A stretch of DNA of 64,000 nt from Brooklawnia cerclae. Its GTDB lineage: Bacteria; Actinomycetota; Actinomycetes; Propionibacteriales; Propionibacteriaceae. A program made the translations under genes and the position numbers. The number at the start of each line of letters is the position of its first letter. Position 1 is the stretch's first letter. The stretch is from assembly GCF_011758645.1 (NCBI RefSeq), contig NZ_JAAMOZ010000001.1, positions 434,001 through 498,000 of the forward strand, read 5' to 3'. A model generated the notes under the pieces. It saw only the letters and a list, made by a program, of their open reading frames with translations, was not told the DNA's origin and did not search any database. Positions 18,371 through 28,179 of this stretch are shown one piece after another.

Positions 18371-19266
18371 TCCCGCTCGTCACGGCCCAGGCGGTCGCCT
18401 TCTGGGTCTTCGCCCCGCTCGCGGTCGCGGGCGCTCTGGGCATGGTCGTGTCCCGCAAGCCGGTGCACTCGGCCCTGAGCCTGGCCGGCATGATGATCGC
18501 GCTGGGTTGCCTGTACGCGTCGCTCGACGCGCCGTTCCTGTTCGTGGCGCAGATCATCGTCTACACCGGTGCCGTCATGATGTTGTTCCTGTTCACGATG
18601 ATGATCGTCGGCATCGACAGCGTCGATTCGCTGGTCGAGACGCTGCGTGGGCAGCGGGTGGCCGCGGCGGTGCTGGTCTTCGCTCTCGGCGCCCTTCTCA
18701 TCGTCGCTGTCGGTCACGGCATCGTCTCCGATCCGGTCGGGCTGGACTCCGCCAATGCCGGCGGCAACGTCCAGGGCGTCGCCGAGATCGTCTTCGGCTC
18801 CTACGCCTTCGCCTTCGAGGCGACCTCCGCTCTTCTCATCACCGCGGCGCTGGCCGCGATCGTCCTCGCTCACGGCGAGCGGCTCAAGAAGCCCGAGACC
18901 CAGAAGGAACGGGTGTCCCGCCGCGTCCGCGACTTCATGGACGGCGGCGCCGATCCGGGGCCGCTGCCCTCGCCCGGCGTGTACGCGCGGCACAACTCGA
19001 TCGACTATCCGGCGTTGCTGCCCGACGGATCCGTGGCGGACACGAGCGTGTCGCCGACGTTAGCGGTGCGGGGCGTCGCGATCGTCGAGAACGATGGTCT
19101 GCGGGCTGCGCACCTGGCCGCGATCACCAAGTTCGTGGAGGTGCAGGACGAGGCCGAGGGCACCGATCTCGCAGGTGAGGTCGCGCAGGCGCTCGACGAC
19201 GGGCAGACTCCGGAGCTGACCACCGGTGCTGCCGAGCACGACGAGACCGAGGAGCAGTCCCGATGA
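18367..19266 (+). CDS. nuoJ: NADH-quinone oxidoreductase subunit J
   Basis: 299 aa. Five TM helices in the first ~165 residues, including the conserved [18 protein letters not shown] of TM3 with its pi-bulge. The last ~120 residues are hydrophilic and have no counterpart in E. coli NuoJ; similar tails occur in other actinobacteria. GTG start in a GTGA overlap; ATGA overlap with nuoK. Confidence 0.94.
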   Translation: MIPLVTAQAVAFWVFAPLAVAGALGMVVSRKPVHSALSLAGMMIALGCLYASLDAPFLFVAQIIVYTGAVMMLFLFTMMIVGIDSVDSLVETLRGQRVAAAVLVFALGALLIVAVGHGIVSDPVGLDSANAGGNVQGVAEIVFGSYAFAFEATSALLITAALAAIVLAHGERLKKPETQKERVSRRVRDFMDGGADPGPLPSPGVYARHNSIDYPALLPDGSVADTSVSPTLAVRGVAIVENDGLRAAHLAAITKFVEVQDEAEGTDLAGEVAQALDDGQTPELTTGAAEHDETEEQSR

Positions 19267-19562
19267 GCCCGAACGCCTATCTGGTCCTGTCGGCCCTCCT
19301 CTTCTCGATCGGCGTCCTGGGCTTTCTCGTCCGGCGCAACGCGATCATCGCGTTCATGTCGGTGGAGCTCATGCTCAACTCGGCCAACCTCGCGCTGGTC
19401 GCGTTCAGCAACGCGAACGGGAACCTGGACGGCCAGGTGGCCGCCTTCTTCGTGATGGTCGTGGCGGCGGCCGAAGTGGTGATCGGCCTGGCCATCATCA
19501 TGTTGATCTTCCGAACCCGACGCTCGGCCTCGGTCGACGACCAGAACCAGCTGAAGCACTGA
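19263..19562 (+). CDS. nuoK: NADH-quinone oxidoreductase subunit K
   Basis: 99 aa, usual length, three TM helices. Contains [20 protein letters not shown] with the conserved membrane Glu of TM2, and [12 protein letters not shown] with the second Glu of TM3, both on the proton path. ATGA overlap with nuoJ. Confidence 0.97.
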   Translation: MSPNAYLVLSALLFSIGVLGFLVRRNAIIAFMSVELMLNSANLALVAFSNANGNLDGQVAAFFVMVVAAAEVVIGLAIIMLIFRTRRSASVDDQNQLKH

Positions 19563-19572
19563 GGGGGCATCG

Positions 19573-21480
19573 GTGAATCCTTTGGAAATCGTCATCCCGG
19601 TCGAGGCGACCGGCCCGTACACGGTGGCCTGGCTGATGATCGCCATTCCGCTGGTGGTGGCGGCGATTCTTCTCCTCGGCGGCAAGGCGACCAACTCGTG
19701 GGGCCACTACCTCGGTGTCGCAGGCGCGGTGGGTTCCTTCGTCGTGGCTCTGGTGCTGTGGATCACGATGCTCGGGGCCCAGACGGCGCAACGCGCTGTG
19801 CACGTCGAGATGTTCGACTGGATCCGGGTGGGCACGCTCGATCTGAGAGCCGACCTGCTGGTCGATCAGTTGTCGATCCTGTTCGCACTGCTGGTGACGG
19901 GCGTCGGGTCGCTGATCTTCGTCTACTCGCTCGGCTACATGGCCCATGATCCCAACCGCCGCCGGTTCTTCGCCTTCCTCAACATCTTCATCGCAGCGAT
20001 GCTGACGCTGGTGCTGGCCGACAACTACGCGCTGCTGTTCGTCGGCTGGGAGGGCGTCGGTCTGGCGTCCTACCTGCTGATCGGCTTCTGGCAGGAGCGG
20101 CGCAGCGCCGCCCTGGCCGCCAAGAAGGCGTTCGTCGTCAACCGCATCGGTGACCTCGGGCTCCTCGCGGCACTGTTCACGATGGTGGCGCAGTTCGGCA
20201 GCGTGAACTTCGCCGAGGTCAACGAGAACGCACAGAACCTGAGCCCCGCCTGGGCGACCGCCATCGGCTTCTTCCTGCTGCTGGCGGCCTGTGGCAAGTC
20301 GGCCCAGGTGCCCCTGCAGTCCTGGCTGCTGGACGCGATGGAGGGCCCGACCCCGGTCTCCGCGCTGATCCACGCGGCGACGATGGTGACCGCGGGCGTC
20401 TACCTGGTCGTCCGCAGTCACACGATCTACGAGCTGACGGCTGCCGCCTCGCTCGCCGTGTGCATCGTCGGCGTCGTCACACTGCTCGCCGGTGCCTGGA
20501 TCGGCTCGACCAAGGACGACATCAAGAAGGTGCTCGCCGGCTCCACCATGAGCCAGATCGGGTACATGATGCTCGCCGCCGGCATCGGCCCGGCGGGCGG
20601 CGCCTTCGCGATCTTCCACCTGTTCACCCACGGGTTCTTCAAGGCCAACATGTTCCTCGGTGCCGGCTCGATCATGCATGCCATGGACGACGACACCGAC
20701 ATGCGGCACTTCGGAGCGCTGCGCAAGGCGATGCCGTGGACCTTCCTGACCTTCGGCATGGGCTACCTCGCGATCATCGGCATACCGCCGCTGTCGGGCT
20801 TCTACTCCAAGGACCACATCATCGTCGCCGCCTGGGACAAGGGATGGTACTTCGGAGTGCTGGCCATGATCGGTGCACTGATCACCGCGTTCTACATGAC
20901 CAGGCTCATGGTGATGACCTTCTTCGGCGAGAAGCGCTGGGCCGACGGCGTCCACCCGCACGAATCGCCGCGCCTCATGGTGGTGCCCTTGGTCCTCCTG
21001 GCCCTCGGCTCCATCGTCCTCGGCGTGATCCTGAACTCGGCGATCCAGACCTGGCTGGCCCCACCCACCGGCTTCCATCCACATGAGGCGAGCCTCTGGG
21101 AGGTTCCCTGGCAGGGGTGGGTCACGCTGGTGCTGGTGCTGGTCGGTGCCTGGGTCGGCTGGGTGACCTATCGCAGCGGGGTGAGCTTCGAACAGCCCCG
21201 CACGAAGAACCCGATCGTCTACATCGGCCGCAACGACCTGCTCGCCGACAAGTTCAACGACGTGGTGTTCGTGCGTGGTGGTGGGCAGCTCGTCAAGGGC
21301 GTCAGCGCCGTGGACGACGGCCTGGTCGACGGAGGCGTGCGGAGTGCGTCCGCGCTGGCCACCGCGACGGGCGGGGCATTCGCCAGACTGCAGAACGGCT
21401 ACTCGCGCAGTTACGGCCTGTTGATGGTCCTCGGGACCGTCCTGGTCAGCGCGGTGTTGATCCTCGGCCGGTTGGCCTGA
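19573..21480 (+). CDS. nuoL: NADH-quinone oxidoreductase subunit L, antiporter-like
   Basis: 635 aa. About 16 TM helices and the long lateral helix at the C terminus. Conserved FVGWEGVGLASYLLIGFW (key Glu of TM5), QVPLQSWLLDAMEGPTPVSALIHAATMVTAG, and HLFTHGFFKANMFLGAGS. It pumps protons at the distal end of the membrane arm. GTG start, 10 bp after nuoK. Confidence 0.96.
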   Translation: MNPLEIVIPVEATGPYTVAWLMIAIPLVVAAILLLGGKATNSWGHYLGVAGAVGSFVVALVLWITMLGAQTAQRAVHVEMFDWIRVGTLDLRADLLVDQLSILFALLVTGVGSLIFVYSLGYMAHDPNRRRFFAFLNIFIAAMLTLVLADNYALLFVGWEGVGLASYLLIGFWQERRSAALAAKKAFVVNRIGDLGLLAALFTMVAQFGSVNFAEVNENAQNLSPAWATAIGFFLLLAACGKSAQVPLQSWLLDAMEGPTPVSALIHAATMVTAGVYLVVRSHTIYELTAAASLAVCIVGVVTLLAGAWIGSTKDDIKKVLAGSTMSQIGYMMLAAGIGPAGGAFAIFHLFTHGFFKANMFLGAGSIMHAMDDDTDMRHFGALRKAMPWTFLTFGMGYLAIIGIPPLSGFYSKDHIIVAAWDKGWYFGVLAMIGALITAFYMTRLMVMTFFGEKRWADGVHPHESPRLMVVPLVLLALGSIVLGVILNSAIQTWLAPPTGFHPHEASLWEVPWQGWVTLVLVLVGAWVGWVTYRSGVSFEQPRTKNPIVYIGRNDLLADKFNDVVFVRGGGQLVKGVSAVDDGLVDGGVRSASALATATGGAFARLQNGYSRSYGLLMVLGTVLVSAVLILGRLA

Positions 21481-21494
21481 GGGGAGGAGCACAG

Positions 21495-23024
21495 ATGGAA
21501 ACCGCGACCCCCCTGCTCACCATCCTGGGCGTGCTGCCGCTCGTCGGCTCGCTGCTCGGCTTCGTGGTGCGCGGCCGTGCCGGCAAACAACTCGCCATGG
21601 TGTTCGCGTTGGCGACCCTCGTGTTCGGCGTGGTGGTCTTCTTCATTGCGGGCACCACCGACCTGTCGGAGACAGTCTCCTGGATCTCGCCCATCGGCGC
21701 CTGGTACGCGTTGTCGCTCGACGGCATGGGACGGGTGATGGTGCTGCTCACCGTGATCCTCGTGCCCATCGTCCTGCTGGCCGAGTGGCGGATCGACGAG
21801 GACGAGACCCCGGCGCAGGCCGCTCCCCGCTGGCAGGGCAACGTCTTCGCGGCGTTCGCCCTCATGCTGGAGGGCTTCGCCCTGTTCGTGTTCATGTCGG
21901 CCGACGTCCTGCTCTTCTACATCTTCTTCGAGGCCACCCTCGTCCCGATGTTCTTCCTCATCCAGGGTTGGGGCGGGGAGCGTCGCGGCCGGGCAGCGAT
22001 GAAGTTCCTGCTGTACAGCCTGGCCGGTGGGTTGATCATGCTCTTCGCCGTCGTCGGCGTCTACGCGGTCACGGCGGACGCCGGGCAACCGAGCTTCCTC
22101 GTGTCGGACGTGGCGGCCCTCGGCATCGGCGGGACGACGGGCAGGCTCTTGTTCGTCGGGTTCTTCGTCGCCTTCGCCGTCAAGGCCCCCATGGTGCCGG
22201 TGCACACTTGGCTGCCCGACACCGCCGAGCAGGCGACGCCGGGATCCTCGACCCTGCTCGTGGGCATCCTCGACAAGATCGGCACCTTCGGCATGATCCG
22301 GCTGTGTCTCGGCTTGTTCCCCGAGGCGAGCCAGTGGGCGACCCCGCTGGTCGTCGTCCTGGCGGTGATCTCGATCGTGTACGGCGCGATCATGGCCATC
22401 AGCAGCACCAACCTGCTGCGCCTGGTCGCCTACACGTCGGTCAGCCACTTCGGCTACATGGTGCTGGGCATCTTCGCCTTCACCACGGCATCGGTGAGCG
22501 GCTCGATCTTCTACATGCTGGCGCACGGCTTCAGCTCCGCGGCGCTGTTCTTGGTGGTGGGCTTCCTGCTGCGCAGGCGCGGGACCGTCGAGATCTCGGC
22601 CTTCGGCGGCATACAGAAGCTCGTCCCGCTGCTCGCCGGGGTGTTCCTGGTGTCCGGCCTGGCCACGCTGGGCCTGCCGGGCACGGCGAACTTCGTCGGT
22701 GAGTTCTCGATCATGACAGGATCCTGGCCACGGCAGATGGTCGCGGTCATCTTCGCGGTCGCCGGTACTGTGCTGGCCGCGGTCTACGTGCTGTGGGCCT
22801 ACCAGCGCGTCTTCGCCGGCCCGGTGAACCCCGAGGCCGCCGAGCATGTCACGCGCGATCTCGACCTGCGCGAGCGGACCGTCGTCGCACCCCTGATCGC
22901 GCTGCTGCTGGTCTTCGGCTTCTTCCCGCAGCCGATCATCGATGTGGTCGCGCCGACCGCCCAGGCCACCATGACGCAAGTCGGACTGACCGATCCGGAG
23001 CCCGGGTCGATGGGAGGCAAGTGA
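21495..23024 (+). CDS. nuoM: NADH-quinone oxidoreductase subunit M, antiporter-like
   Basis: 509 aa. Conserved FIFFEATLVPMFFLIQGWG (proton-path Glu), KAPMVPVHTWLPDTAEQATPGSS and HGFSSAALFL. The ATG at 21495 has GGGGAGGAG upstream; longer in-frame extension lies within nuoL and is rejected. Overlaps nuoN by one base (TGATG). Confidence 0.96.
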   Translation: METATPLLTILGVLPLVGSLLGFVVRGRAGKQLAMVFALATLVFGVVVFFIAGTTDLSETVSWISPIGAWYALSLDGMGRVMVLLTVILVPIVLLAEWRIDEDETPAQAAPRWQGNVFAAFALMLEGFALFVFMSADVLLFYIFFEATLVPMFFLIQGWGGERRGRAAMKFLLYSLAGGLIMLFAVVGVYAVTADAGQPSFLVSDVAALGIGGTTGRLLFVGFFVAFAVKAPMVPVHTWLPDTAEQATPGSSTLLVGILDKIGTFGMIRLCLGLFPEASQWATPLVVVLAVISIVYGAIMAISSTNLLRLVAYTSVSHFGYMVLGIFAFTTASVSGSIFYMLAHGFSSAALFLVVGFLLRRRGTVEISAFGGIQKLVPLLAGVFLVSGLATLGLPGTANFVGEFSIMTGSWPRQMVAVIFAVAGTVLAAVYVLWAYQRVFAGPVNPEAAEHVTRDLDLRERTVVAPLIALLLVFGFFPQPIIDVVAPTAQATMTQVGLTDPEPGSMGGK

Positions 23025-24574
23025 TGTTCGCAGATTTTCTCCCCGCCGCGCCGGTGATCCTGGTGCTCTTGGGGGGCGTGGTGAGCGTCCTGCTGGAAGT
23101 GGCCGTCCCGCGTCTGACCCGTGGCACGGTGCAGGCCGCATGGACGGTGATCGTCCTGCTCGTGGCCCTCGGCTGGACGGTGATCGAATGGGCAGCGGGC
23201 GAGGGGAGCCTCGCTGCGAGCAGCGCGCTCGCGGCTGACGGCCCCGCCTGGGCCGCCTGGTCGCTGCTGCTGGTCTTCGGTGGGCTGGCCAGCCTGCTGT
23301 TCGCCGAGCGCCGGGTCGGCGGTGGCGACTCGCCGTTCGCCCCGAGCGCCTCGGCCGTGCCGGGATCGCAGGCCGAGCGGGTCGCGATCGCGGCCCGTCA
23401 GGAACACTCCGAAGTGTTCCCGCTGCTCCTGTTCTCGCTCGCGGGCATGATGGTCTTCGTCGCGGCGAACGATCTGCTGACGATGTTCGTGGCCCTGGAG
23501 GTGTTCTCCTTCCCGCTGTACATCCTCGCGGGCCTCGCCCGGCGCCGTCGGCTGCTCAGCCAGGAGGCGTCGCTGAAGTACTTCCTGCTGGGTGCCCTGA
23601 GTTCGGCGGTGTTCCTCTACGGCGTGGCGCTCCTGTACGGCTATGCGGGTTCGTTCAACTTCCGCAGCGTCGACCTCGCGATTCAGCAGAACCTTCAGTC
23701 GCCCTGGCTGCTTCTGGCCGGCCTCGGCCTGGTCACGGTGGGCGTGTTGTTCAAGCTGGGTGCCGTGCCGTTCCACAGCTGGGTGCCCGATGTCTACACG
23801 GGCTCGCCGACGCCGGTGACCGGCTTCATGGCGGTGTGCACGAAGATCGCGGCCGCGCTCGGCCTGCTCCGTCTGCTCTACTCGGCGCTCGGAGCGCTTC
23901 GCTGGGACTGGCAGGTGGCCATCGCGGCGGTCGCGGTGCTCACCATGGCGGTCGGTGCGGTGATCGGGCTCGTGCAGACCGACGTCAAGCGGTTGCTCGC
24001 CTACTCGTCCATCGCGCATGCCGGGTTCATCCTGGTGGGCGTCGTCGGAGCCACGGCCGTGGCCGACGGTCTCGACTCGGGCCGTGTCGGCTCGGTGTCG
24101 TCCGTGTTGTTCTACCTGGCCGCCTACGGTTTCGCGACGCTCGGTGCGTTCGCGATCGTCACGCTGGTGCGTCGTTCGGGCAGCGAGGCGACCAGCTTCG
24201 ATGCCTGGGCGGGTCTCGGCCGGCGTAGCCCGCTGCTGGGCGTGCTGATGACCGTCTTCCTGCTGAGCATGGCCGGTATCCCGCTCACAGGCGGCTTCAT
24301 CGGCAAGGTGCTGGTCTTCGTCTCGGCGTGGACCGGCGGCTATTCCTGGCTCGTGCTCATCGCCGTGGTGTTCAGCCTTGTCACCGCCGCCTTCTACTTC
24401 AGGGTGATCTGGGTGATGTTCGGTCGCGAGCCGAGCGCCGAGACCGCGGTCGTCACCCCGGGCGCGGGCACGCAGGTCGTCATCTGGGTCGGTGTCTTCG
24501 GTACCATCCTGCTCGGCGTCCTGCCCGGGCCGCTGATGGACGCCGCCATCGATGCCGCAGGATTCCTGCGCTGA
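23024..24574 (+). CDS. nuoN: NADH-quinone oxidoreductase subunit N, antiporter-like
   Basis: 516 aa. Conserved FVALEVFSFPLYILAGL (Glu), KLGAVPFHSWVPDVYTGSPTPVTGF and LLAYSSIAHAGFILVG. Includes a ~50-residue loop (GGGDSPFAPSASAVPGS region) between TM3 and TM4 that is longer than in E. coli. A GGAGG site precedes the ATG; GTG 23021 directly before it is also possible. Last gene of the nuo run. Confidence 0.95.
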   Translation: MFADFLPAAPVILVLLGGVVSVLLEVAVPRLTRGTVQAAWTVIVLLVALGWTVIEWAAGEGSLAASSALAADGPAWAAWSLLLVFGGLASLLFAERRVGGGDSPFAPSASAVPGSQAERVAIAARQEHSEVFPLLLFSLAGMMVFVAANDLLTMFVALEVFSFPLYILAGLARRRRLLSQEASLKYFLLGALSSAVFLYGVALLYGYAGSFNFRSVDLAIQQNLQSPWLLLAGLGLVTVGVLFKLGAVPFHSWVPDVYTGSPTPVTGFMAVCTKIAAALGLLRLLYSALGALRWDWQVAIAAVAVLTMAVGAVIGLVQTDVKRLLAYSSIAHAGFILVGVVGATAVADGLDSGRVGSVSSVLFYLAAYGFATLGAFAIVTLVRRSGSEATSFDAWAGLGRRSPLLGVLMTVFLLSMAGIPLTGGFIGKVLVFVSAWTGGYSWLVLIAVVFSLVTAAFYFRVIWVMFGREPSAETAVVTPGAGTQVVIWVGVFGTILLGVLPGPLMDAAIDAAGFLR

Positions 24575-24662
24575 CGTGCTCCGCGGCGATGACATCGGGT
24601 TTCCGGTAGGGTGGGCCGAGATGTCTGGTTCGGTGTCGGGGGCTTTCTTGCCGGAGGTGTAG

Positions 24663-25637
24663 GTGGCGATGGTTGTGGACGACGAGTTTGCCGCCATTGT
24701 CGCGGGGCATCTGGAGACGATCGAGGAGCGGCTGTACACCGCCGCTGTCGCCGAGAACCCTTTCGTGACGCAGGCGGCCACCCACGTCGTGGCCGCCGGG
24801 GGCAAGCGGTTTCGTCCCGCGCTGGTGGTGGCCGCCGCGTACTGCGGTGACCGGGTGGATGCGGAACAACTGGTTCGTGCCGCTCTGGTCGTCGAACTGA
24901 CCCACGTCGCGAGCCTCTATCACGACGACGTCATGGACGAGGCCGACATGCGGCGTGGTGTGTCGAGTGCCAATGCCGCCTACGGCAACTCGGTGGCGAT
25001 CCTCGTCGGCGACTACCTGTTCGCCCGCGCGTCGAGCGAGGTCGCGCTCCTGGGCGTCGACTATGTGCGGCTGCAGGCCCAGACGTTCGCCGAACTCGTC
25101 CAGGGGCAGATCGCCGAGACGATCGGCGCCGGCCCCGACGACGACCCGGTCGAGCACTACCTGGGCGTCGTGGCGGGCAAGACGGCCTCGCTCATCCGCA
25201 CCTCGGCGGTCTTCGGTGGCATGGTCGGTGGTGCGCCGCCGGAGGTGCTGGAAGCGCTGGCGAGTTTCGGCTTCGAGATCGGCATGGCGTTCCAACTGTC
25301 CGACGATCTCATCGACGTCATCTCGGACGACACGGGCAAGACCCCGGGAACCGATCTGCGTGAGGGCATACCCACGCTCCCCACCTTGTTGCTGCGCGCA
25401 TCCGGCGATCCTGAGGATCGTCGGCTCGTCGAACTCATCGACGGTGGCCTCGACCGCGACGAGGACCTGGCGATCGTCCTGTCGGGTCTGCGGGCCAGCG
25501 CCGTCATCGGGCAGGTGCGCGAGACGATCGTCGGCCGCGCCGACACGGCGCGCGCCTACCTGGACGCATTGCCCGACGGTCCAGCCAAACGGGCGTTGCA
25601 GCGCCGTTGCGACGACGTCGTCACGCGCCTTTCCTGA
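24663..25637 (+). CDS. Long-chain polyprenyl diphosphate synthase
   Basis: 324 aa. Trans-isoprenyl synthase with the first Asp-rich motif DDVMDEADMRRG (near residue 91) and the second, DDLIDVISDD. GGKRFRPAL (residues ~42-50) binds isopentenyl diphosphate. No bulky residue directly before the first motif is seen that would stop at short chains (LYHDDVMD), in line with hepta- to nonaprenyl products. Next to the nuo genes and paired with the MenJ-like gene, it most likely makes the menaquinone side chain. GTG 24663 has GGAGG 5 nt upstream; ATG 24669 is the alternative. Exact chain length cannot be read from sequence. Confidence 0.85.
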   Translation: MAMVVDDEFAAIVAGHLETIEERLYTAAVAENPFVTQAATHVVAAGGKRFRPALVVAAAYCGDRVDAEQLVRAALVVELTHVASLYHDDVMDEADMRRGVSSANAAYGNSVAILVGDYLFARASSEVALLGVDYVRLQAQTFAELVQGQIAETIGAGPDDDPVEHYLGVVAGKTASLIRTSAVFGGMVGGAPPEVLEALASFGFEIGMAFQLSDDLIDVISDDTGKTPGTDLREGIPTLPTLLLRASGDPEDRRLVELIDGGLDRDEDLAIVLSGLRASAVIGQVRETIVGRADTARAYLDALPDGPAKRALQRRCDDVVTRLS

Positions 25638-25645
25638 CCCATGGG

Positions 25646-25680
25646 GAAGGGCCCCGGGAAACGCTTTCCCAGGGCCCTTC
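25646..25680. terminator. Bidirectional terminator between convergent genes
   Basis: GAAGGGCCCCGGGAAA pairs with TTTCCCAGGGCCCTTC (one mismatch) around a CGC loop. It sits 9 bp after the polyprenyl synthase stop and 28 bp from the 3' end of the minus-strand DUF805 gene, serving both. Confidence 0.8.
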
Positions 25681-25707
25681 GGTTTCGCGCGGATTTCCGC
25701 CCGGATA

Positions 25708-26118
25708 TCAGCCCTGGTAGGGGGCCTGCGGGGCGTAGCCGGTCTCGGGGCTTTCCGGGTTGGGGCCGTGGGCGTTGGGGCCGGGCTCCCCGGGCCGAAC
25801 GGCCATGATGATGTAGATGATCGTGCCGATGACCAAGAAGATGTTGAGCAGAATCCACCACCCGCTCTTGCCCTGGTCATGGAACCGACGGAATCCGACT
25901 GACCATGTGGGGACGAGCACAGCGAGCGAGAAGAGGGTCTGCACCCACGAGAACGGGGACGAGCCGGCGTCGTTGGCGGTGGCGCCGTTGATGATGCTGA
26001 GGACGATGTTGATGGCCAGGACGGTCAGGAACCAGTAGACCCACTCCTGCCGAGAGGCGCGACCGGTGAACTTTGCGTAGTTCGAAAGCGTGAACTTGAT
26101 GGAATCCGTGTAGCTCAT
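25708..26118 (-). CDS. DUF805 family membrane protein
   Basis: 136 aa. Typical DUF805 layout: SIKFTLSNYAKFTGRASRQEWVYWFL segment, three further hydrophobic stretches, and the FRRFHDQGKSGWW motif. A short Pro/Gly-rich cytoplasmic tail ends the protein. AGGAGG lies 9 nt before the ATG, which decides the start; longer extension runs into the upstream gene. Role of the family is not established. Confidence 0.85.
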   Translation of the reverse strand: MSYTDSIKFTLSNYAKFTGRASRQEWVYWFLTVLAINIVLSIINGATANDAGSSPFSWVQTLFSLAVLVPTWSVGFRRFHDQGKSGWWILLNIFLVIGTIIYIIMAVRPGEPGPNAHGPNPESPETGYAPQAPYQG

Positions 26119-26188
26119 GGTTGGGTTCCTCCTGTTGTGGATTGGCCCAACAAGGGTAAGCAAATCCGGGGTCACAACATGCGAAGAT

Positions 26189-28141
26189 TCACCAGATGCG
26201 AACACGTTCTGCCGGTTCGAGCCACATCGCGTCGGTCGGTGCCGTCCCGAACGCCTCGTGGAACTCCGGGATGTTCCGTGCCACCTGGTTGCAGCGGATC
26301 TCGTCGGGTGAGTGCGGATCGGTCGCCAGGCGCTCCTTCATGGCTTGGGGACGCGTGATCGTCCGCCAGGTCTGGGCCCAGCCGTAGAACAGCCTCTGGG
26401 CGGGCGCCATGCCATCGACGGGCTGGGGGTCGGCGTCGTGAGTGGCGATCCGCCACGCCTGGTAGGCGATCGCGAGCCCGCCGAGGTCGCCGATGTTCTC
26501 GCCGAGTGTGAGCTCGCCGTTGACGTGGACCTCGGGGGTCACGCTGGGTGCCAGCTGGTTGTACTGGGCGACCAGCGACGCTGTGCGCTCCTCGAACGCC
26601 TTCCGGTCGGCGTCGGTCCACCAGTTGCGCAGGCGGCCGTCACCGTCGCAGGTCGATCCCTGGTCGTCGAACGCGTGCCCGATCTCGTGGCCGATCACGG
26701 CGCCGATGCCCCCGTAGTTGACCGCGTCGTCGGCCTCGGCGTCGAAGAACGGCGGCTGCAGGATCGCGGCCGGGAAGACGATCTCGTTGCGCAGCGGGTG
26801 GTAGTAGGCGTTGACCGTCTGCGGATACATCAGCCATTCGTCGGGATCGATCGGGCCCGCCAGCTGCTCGATCATGTAGTCGAACGCGAAGCTGTCGGCG
26901 CGCAGCACGTTGCCCACCAGGTCGTCGGGGACGAGCTGGAGCCTGCTGTAGTCGCGCCACTTGGCCGGATAGCCGATCTTGGGGCGCAGCTTCGACAGCT
27001 TCAGCAGCGCCTCGGCACGGGTCTCGTCGGTCATCCAGTCCAGCTCGCTGATCGACCGCCGGTAGGCCTCCAGCAGGTTGGTGACCAACTCGTCGGCGCG
27101 GGCTTTCGTGGGCTCGGGGAAGTGCCGCTCCACGTACACGCGGCCGACGGCCTCGCCGAGCACCCCCTCCACCAGGCTCACGCCGCGCTTCCAGCGCTCG
27201 CGCAGCACCGGGATGCCCTGCAGGGTGCGCCCGTAGAAGTCGAAGTTCTCCTCCACGATGTCGGACGACAAGTAGGGCGCCAGCGCGTCGACGACCTGCC
27301 AGCGTGCCCACGCCTTCCAGTCGTCCAGGTTCGATGCGGTCACCAGAGCCTGCGCGTCCCCGAGGAACGTGCGCTGGCAGTTGACGACCTCCGCGACCGC
27401 GGATGCGGGCAGTTCGGCCCCGGCGAGGAACGCGTCCCAGTCGAGCGACGGCGAACTCGCCGCGAATTCCTCCCAGGTCTGCGGGAAGTACATCTCGACC
27501 ATGTCGCGGGTGCGCACCTTGTCCCAGTGGTGGGCGGCGATGCGGGTCTCGAGATCGAAGGCGCGCCGTGCCTGGTCGTCGGCGTCCGCCACCCCCGCCG
27601 CGGCCAGTGCCTTGGCGATGTGCGCGACGTAGGCCTCCCGGATCTCGGCGTGCTCGTCCAGTCGGTAGTACTCCTCGTCGGGCAGGCCGATGCCCGACTG
27701 GCCCACGAAGACCAGGTACCGGCCCGGGTTGCCGGGATCGGCGTCGTTGTCGAGGTCGAGCAGGGCGGTGATGCCGTGACGCACCGACCAACCCCAGAAC
27801 CTTGCCAGGTCGGTGGTGCTGCCGATCGCGTCCACCCGGTCGAGCAGCGGACGCAGGGGATCCGCGCCGAGGGACTCGACCCGGTCGGTGTCCATGAAGG
27901 ACGCGTAGAGGTTCGCGATCCGCGCCTCGTCGCCGTCGCCGGTGCCGGGCGTCAGCTCGTCGACGATCTCCCGGACGGCCTGCTCCGACTTCTCCCGCAA
28001 CTCGTGGAACGCCCCCCAGCTGCTCTTGTCGTCCGGGATGGTCGCCTGGCGTGCCCACGCGCCGTTCACGTGGCCGAAGAGGTCGTCCTGCGAGCGGGTG
28101 GACTGGTCGAAGTACGCGAGGTTCAAGGCATCGGTGGTCAC
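26189..28141 (-). CDS. M13 family zinc metallopeptidase (PepO/neprilysin-like)
   Basis: 650 aa, standard length. Zinc site HEIGH at residues 485-489 and the third ligand Glu548 in GENIGDLGG; substrate-binding NAYYHPLRNEIVFPAAILQPPFF lies upstream. All catalytic residues are present, so it should be active on oligopeptides. There is no signal peptide and no TM, so it is predicted to be cytoplasmic, as for other bacterial PepO-type enzymes without an export signal. GTG start; ribosome site weak. Intergenic space to DUF805 is 70 bp. Confidence 0.9.
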   Translation of the reverse strand: MTTDALNLAYFDQSTRSQDDLFGHVNGAWARQATIPDDKSSWGAFHELREKSEQAVREIVDELTPGTGDGDEARIANLYASFMDTDRVESLGADPLRPLLDRVDAIGSTTDLARFWGWSVRHGITALLDLDNDADPGNPGRYLVFVGQSGIGLPDEEYYRLDEHAEIREAYVAHIAKALAAAGVADADDQARRAFDLETRIAAHHWDKVRTRDMVEMYFPQTWEEFAASSPSLDWDAFLAGAELPASAVAEVVNCQRTFLGDAQALVTASNLDDWKAWARWQVVDALAPYLSSDIVEENFDFYGRTLQGIPVLRERWKRGVSLVEGVLGEAVGRVYVERHFPEPTKARADELVTNLLEAYRRSISELDWMTDETRAEALLKLSKLRPKIGYPAKWRDYSRLQLVPDDLVGNVLRADSFAFDYMIEQLAGPIDPDEWLMYPQTVNAYYHPLRNEIVFPAAILQPPFFDAEADDAVNYGGIGAVIGHEIGHAFDDQGSTCDGDGRLRNWWTDADRKAFEERTASLVAQYNQLAPSVTPEVHVNGELTLGENIGDLGGLAIAYQAWRIATHDADPQPVDGMAPAQRLFYGWAQTWRTITRPQAMKERLATDPHSPDEIRCNQVARNIPEFHEAFGTAPTDAMWLEPAERVRIW

Positions 28142-28179
28142 CTGGACAGCCTAGCCTCGCACCGGAATCGGTCCGGTCG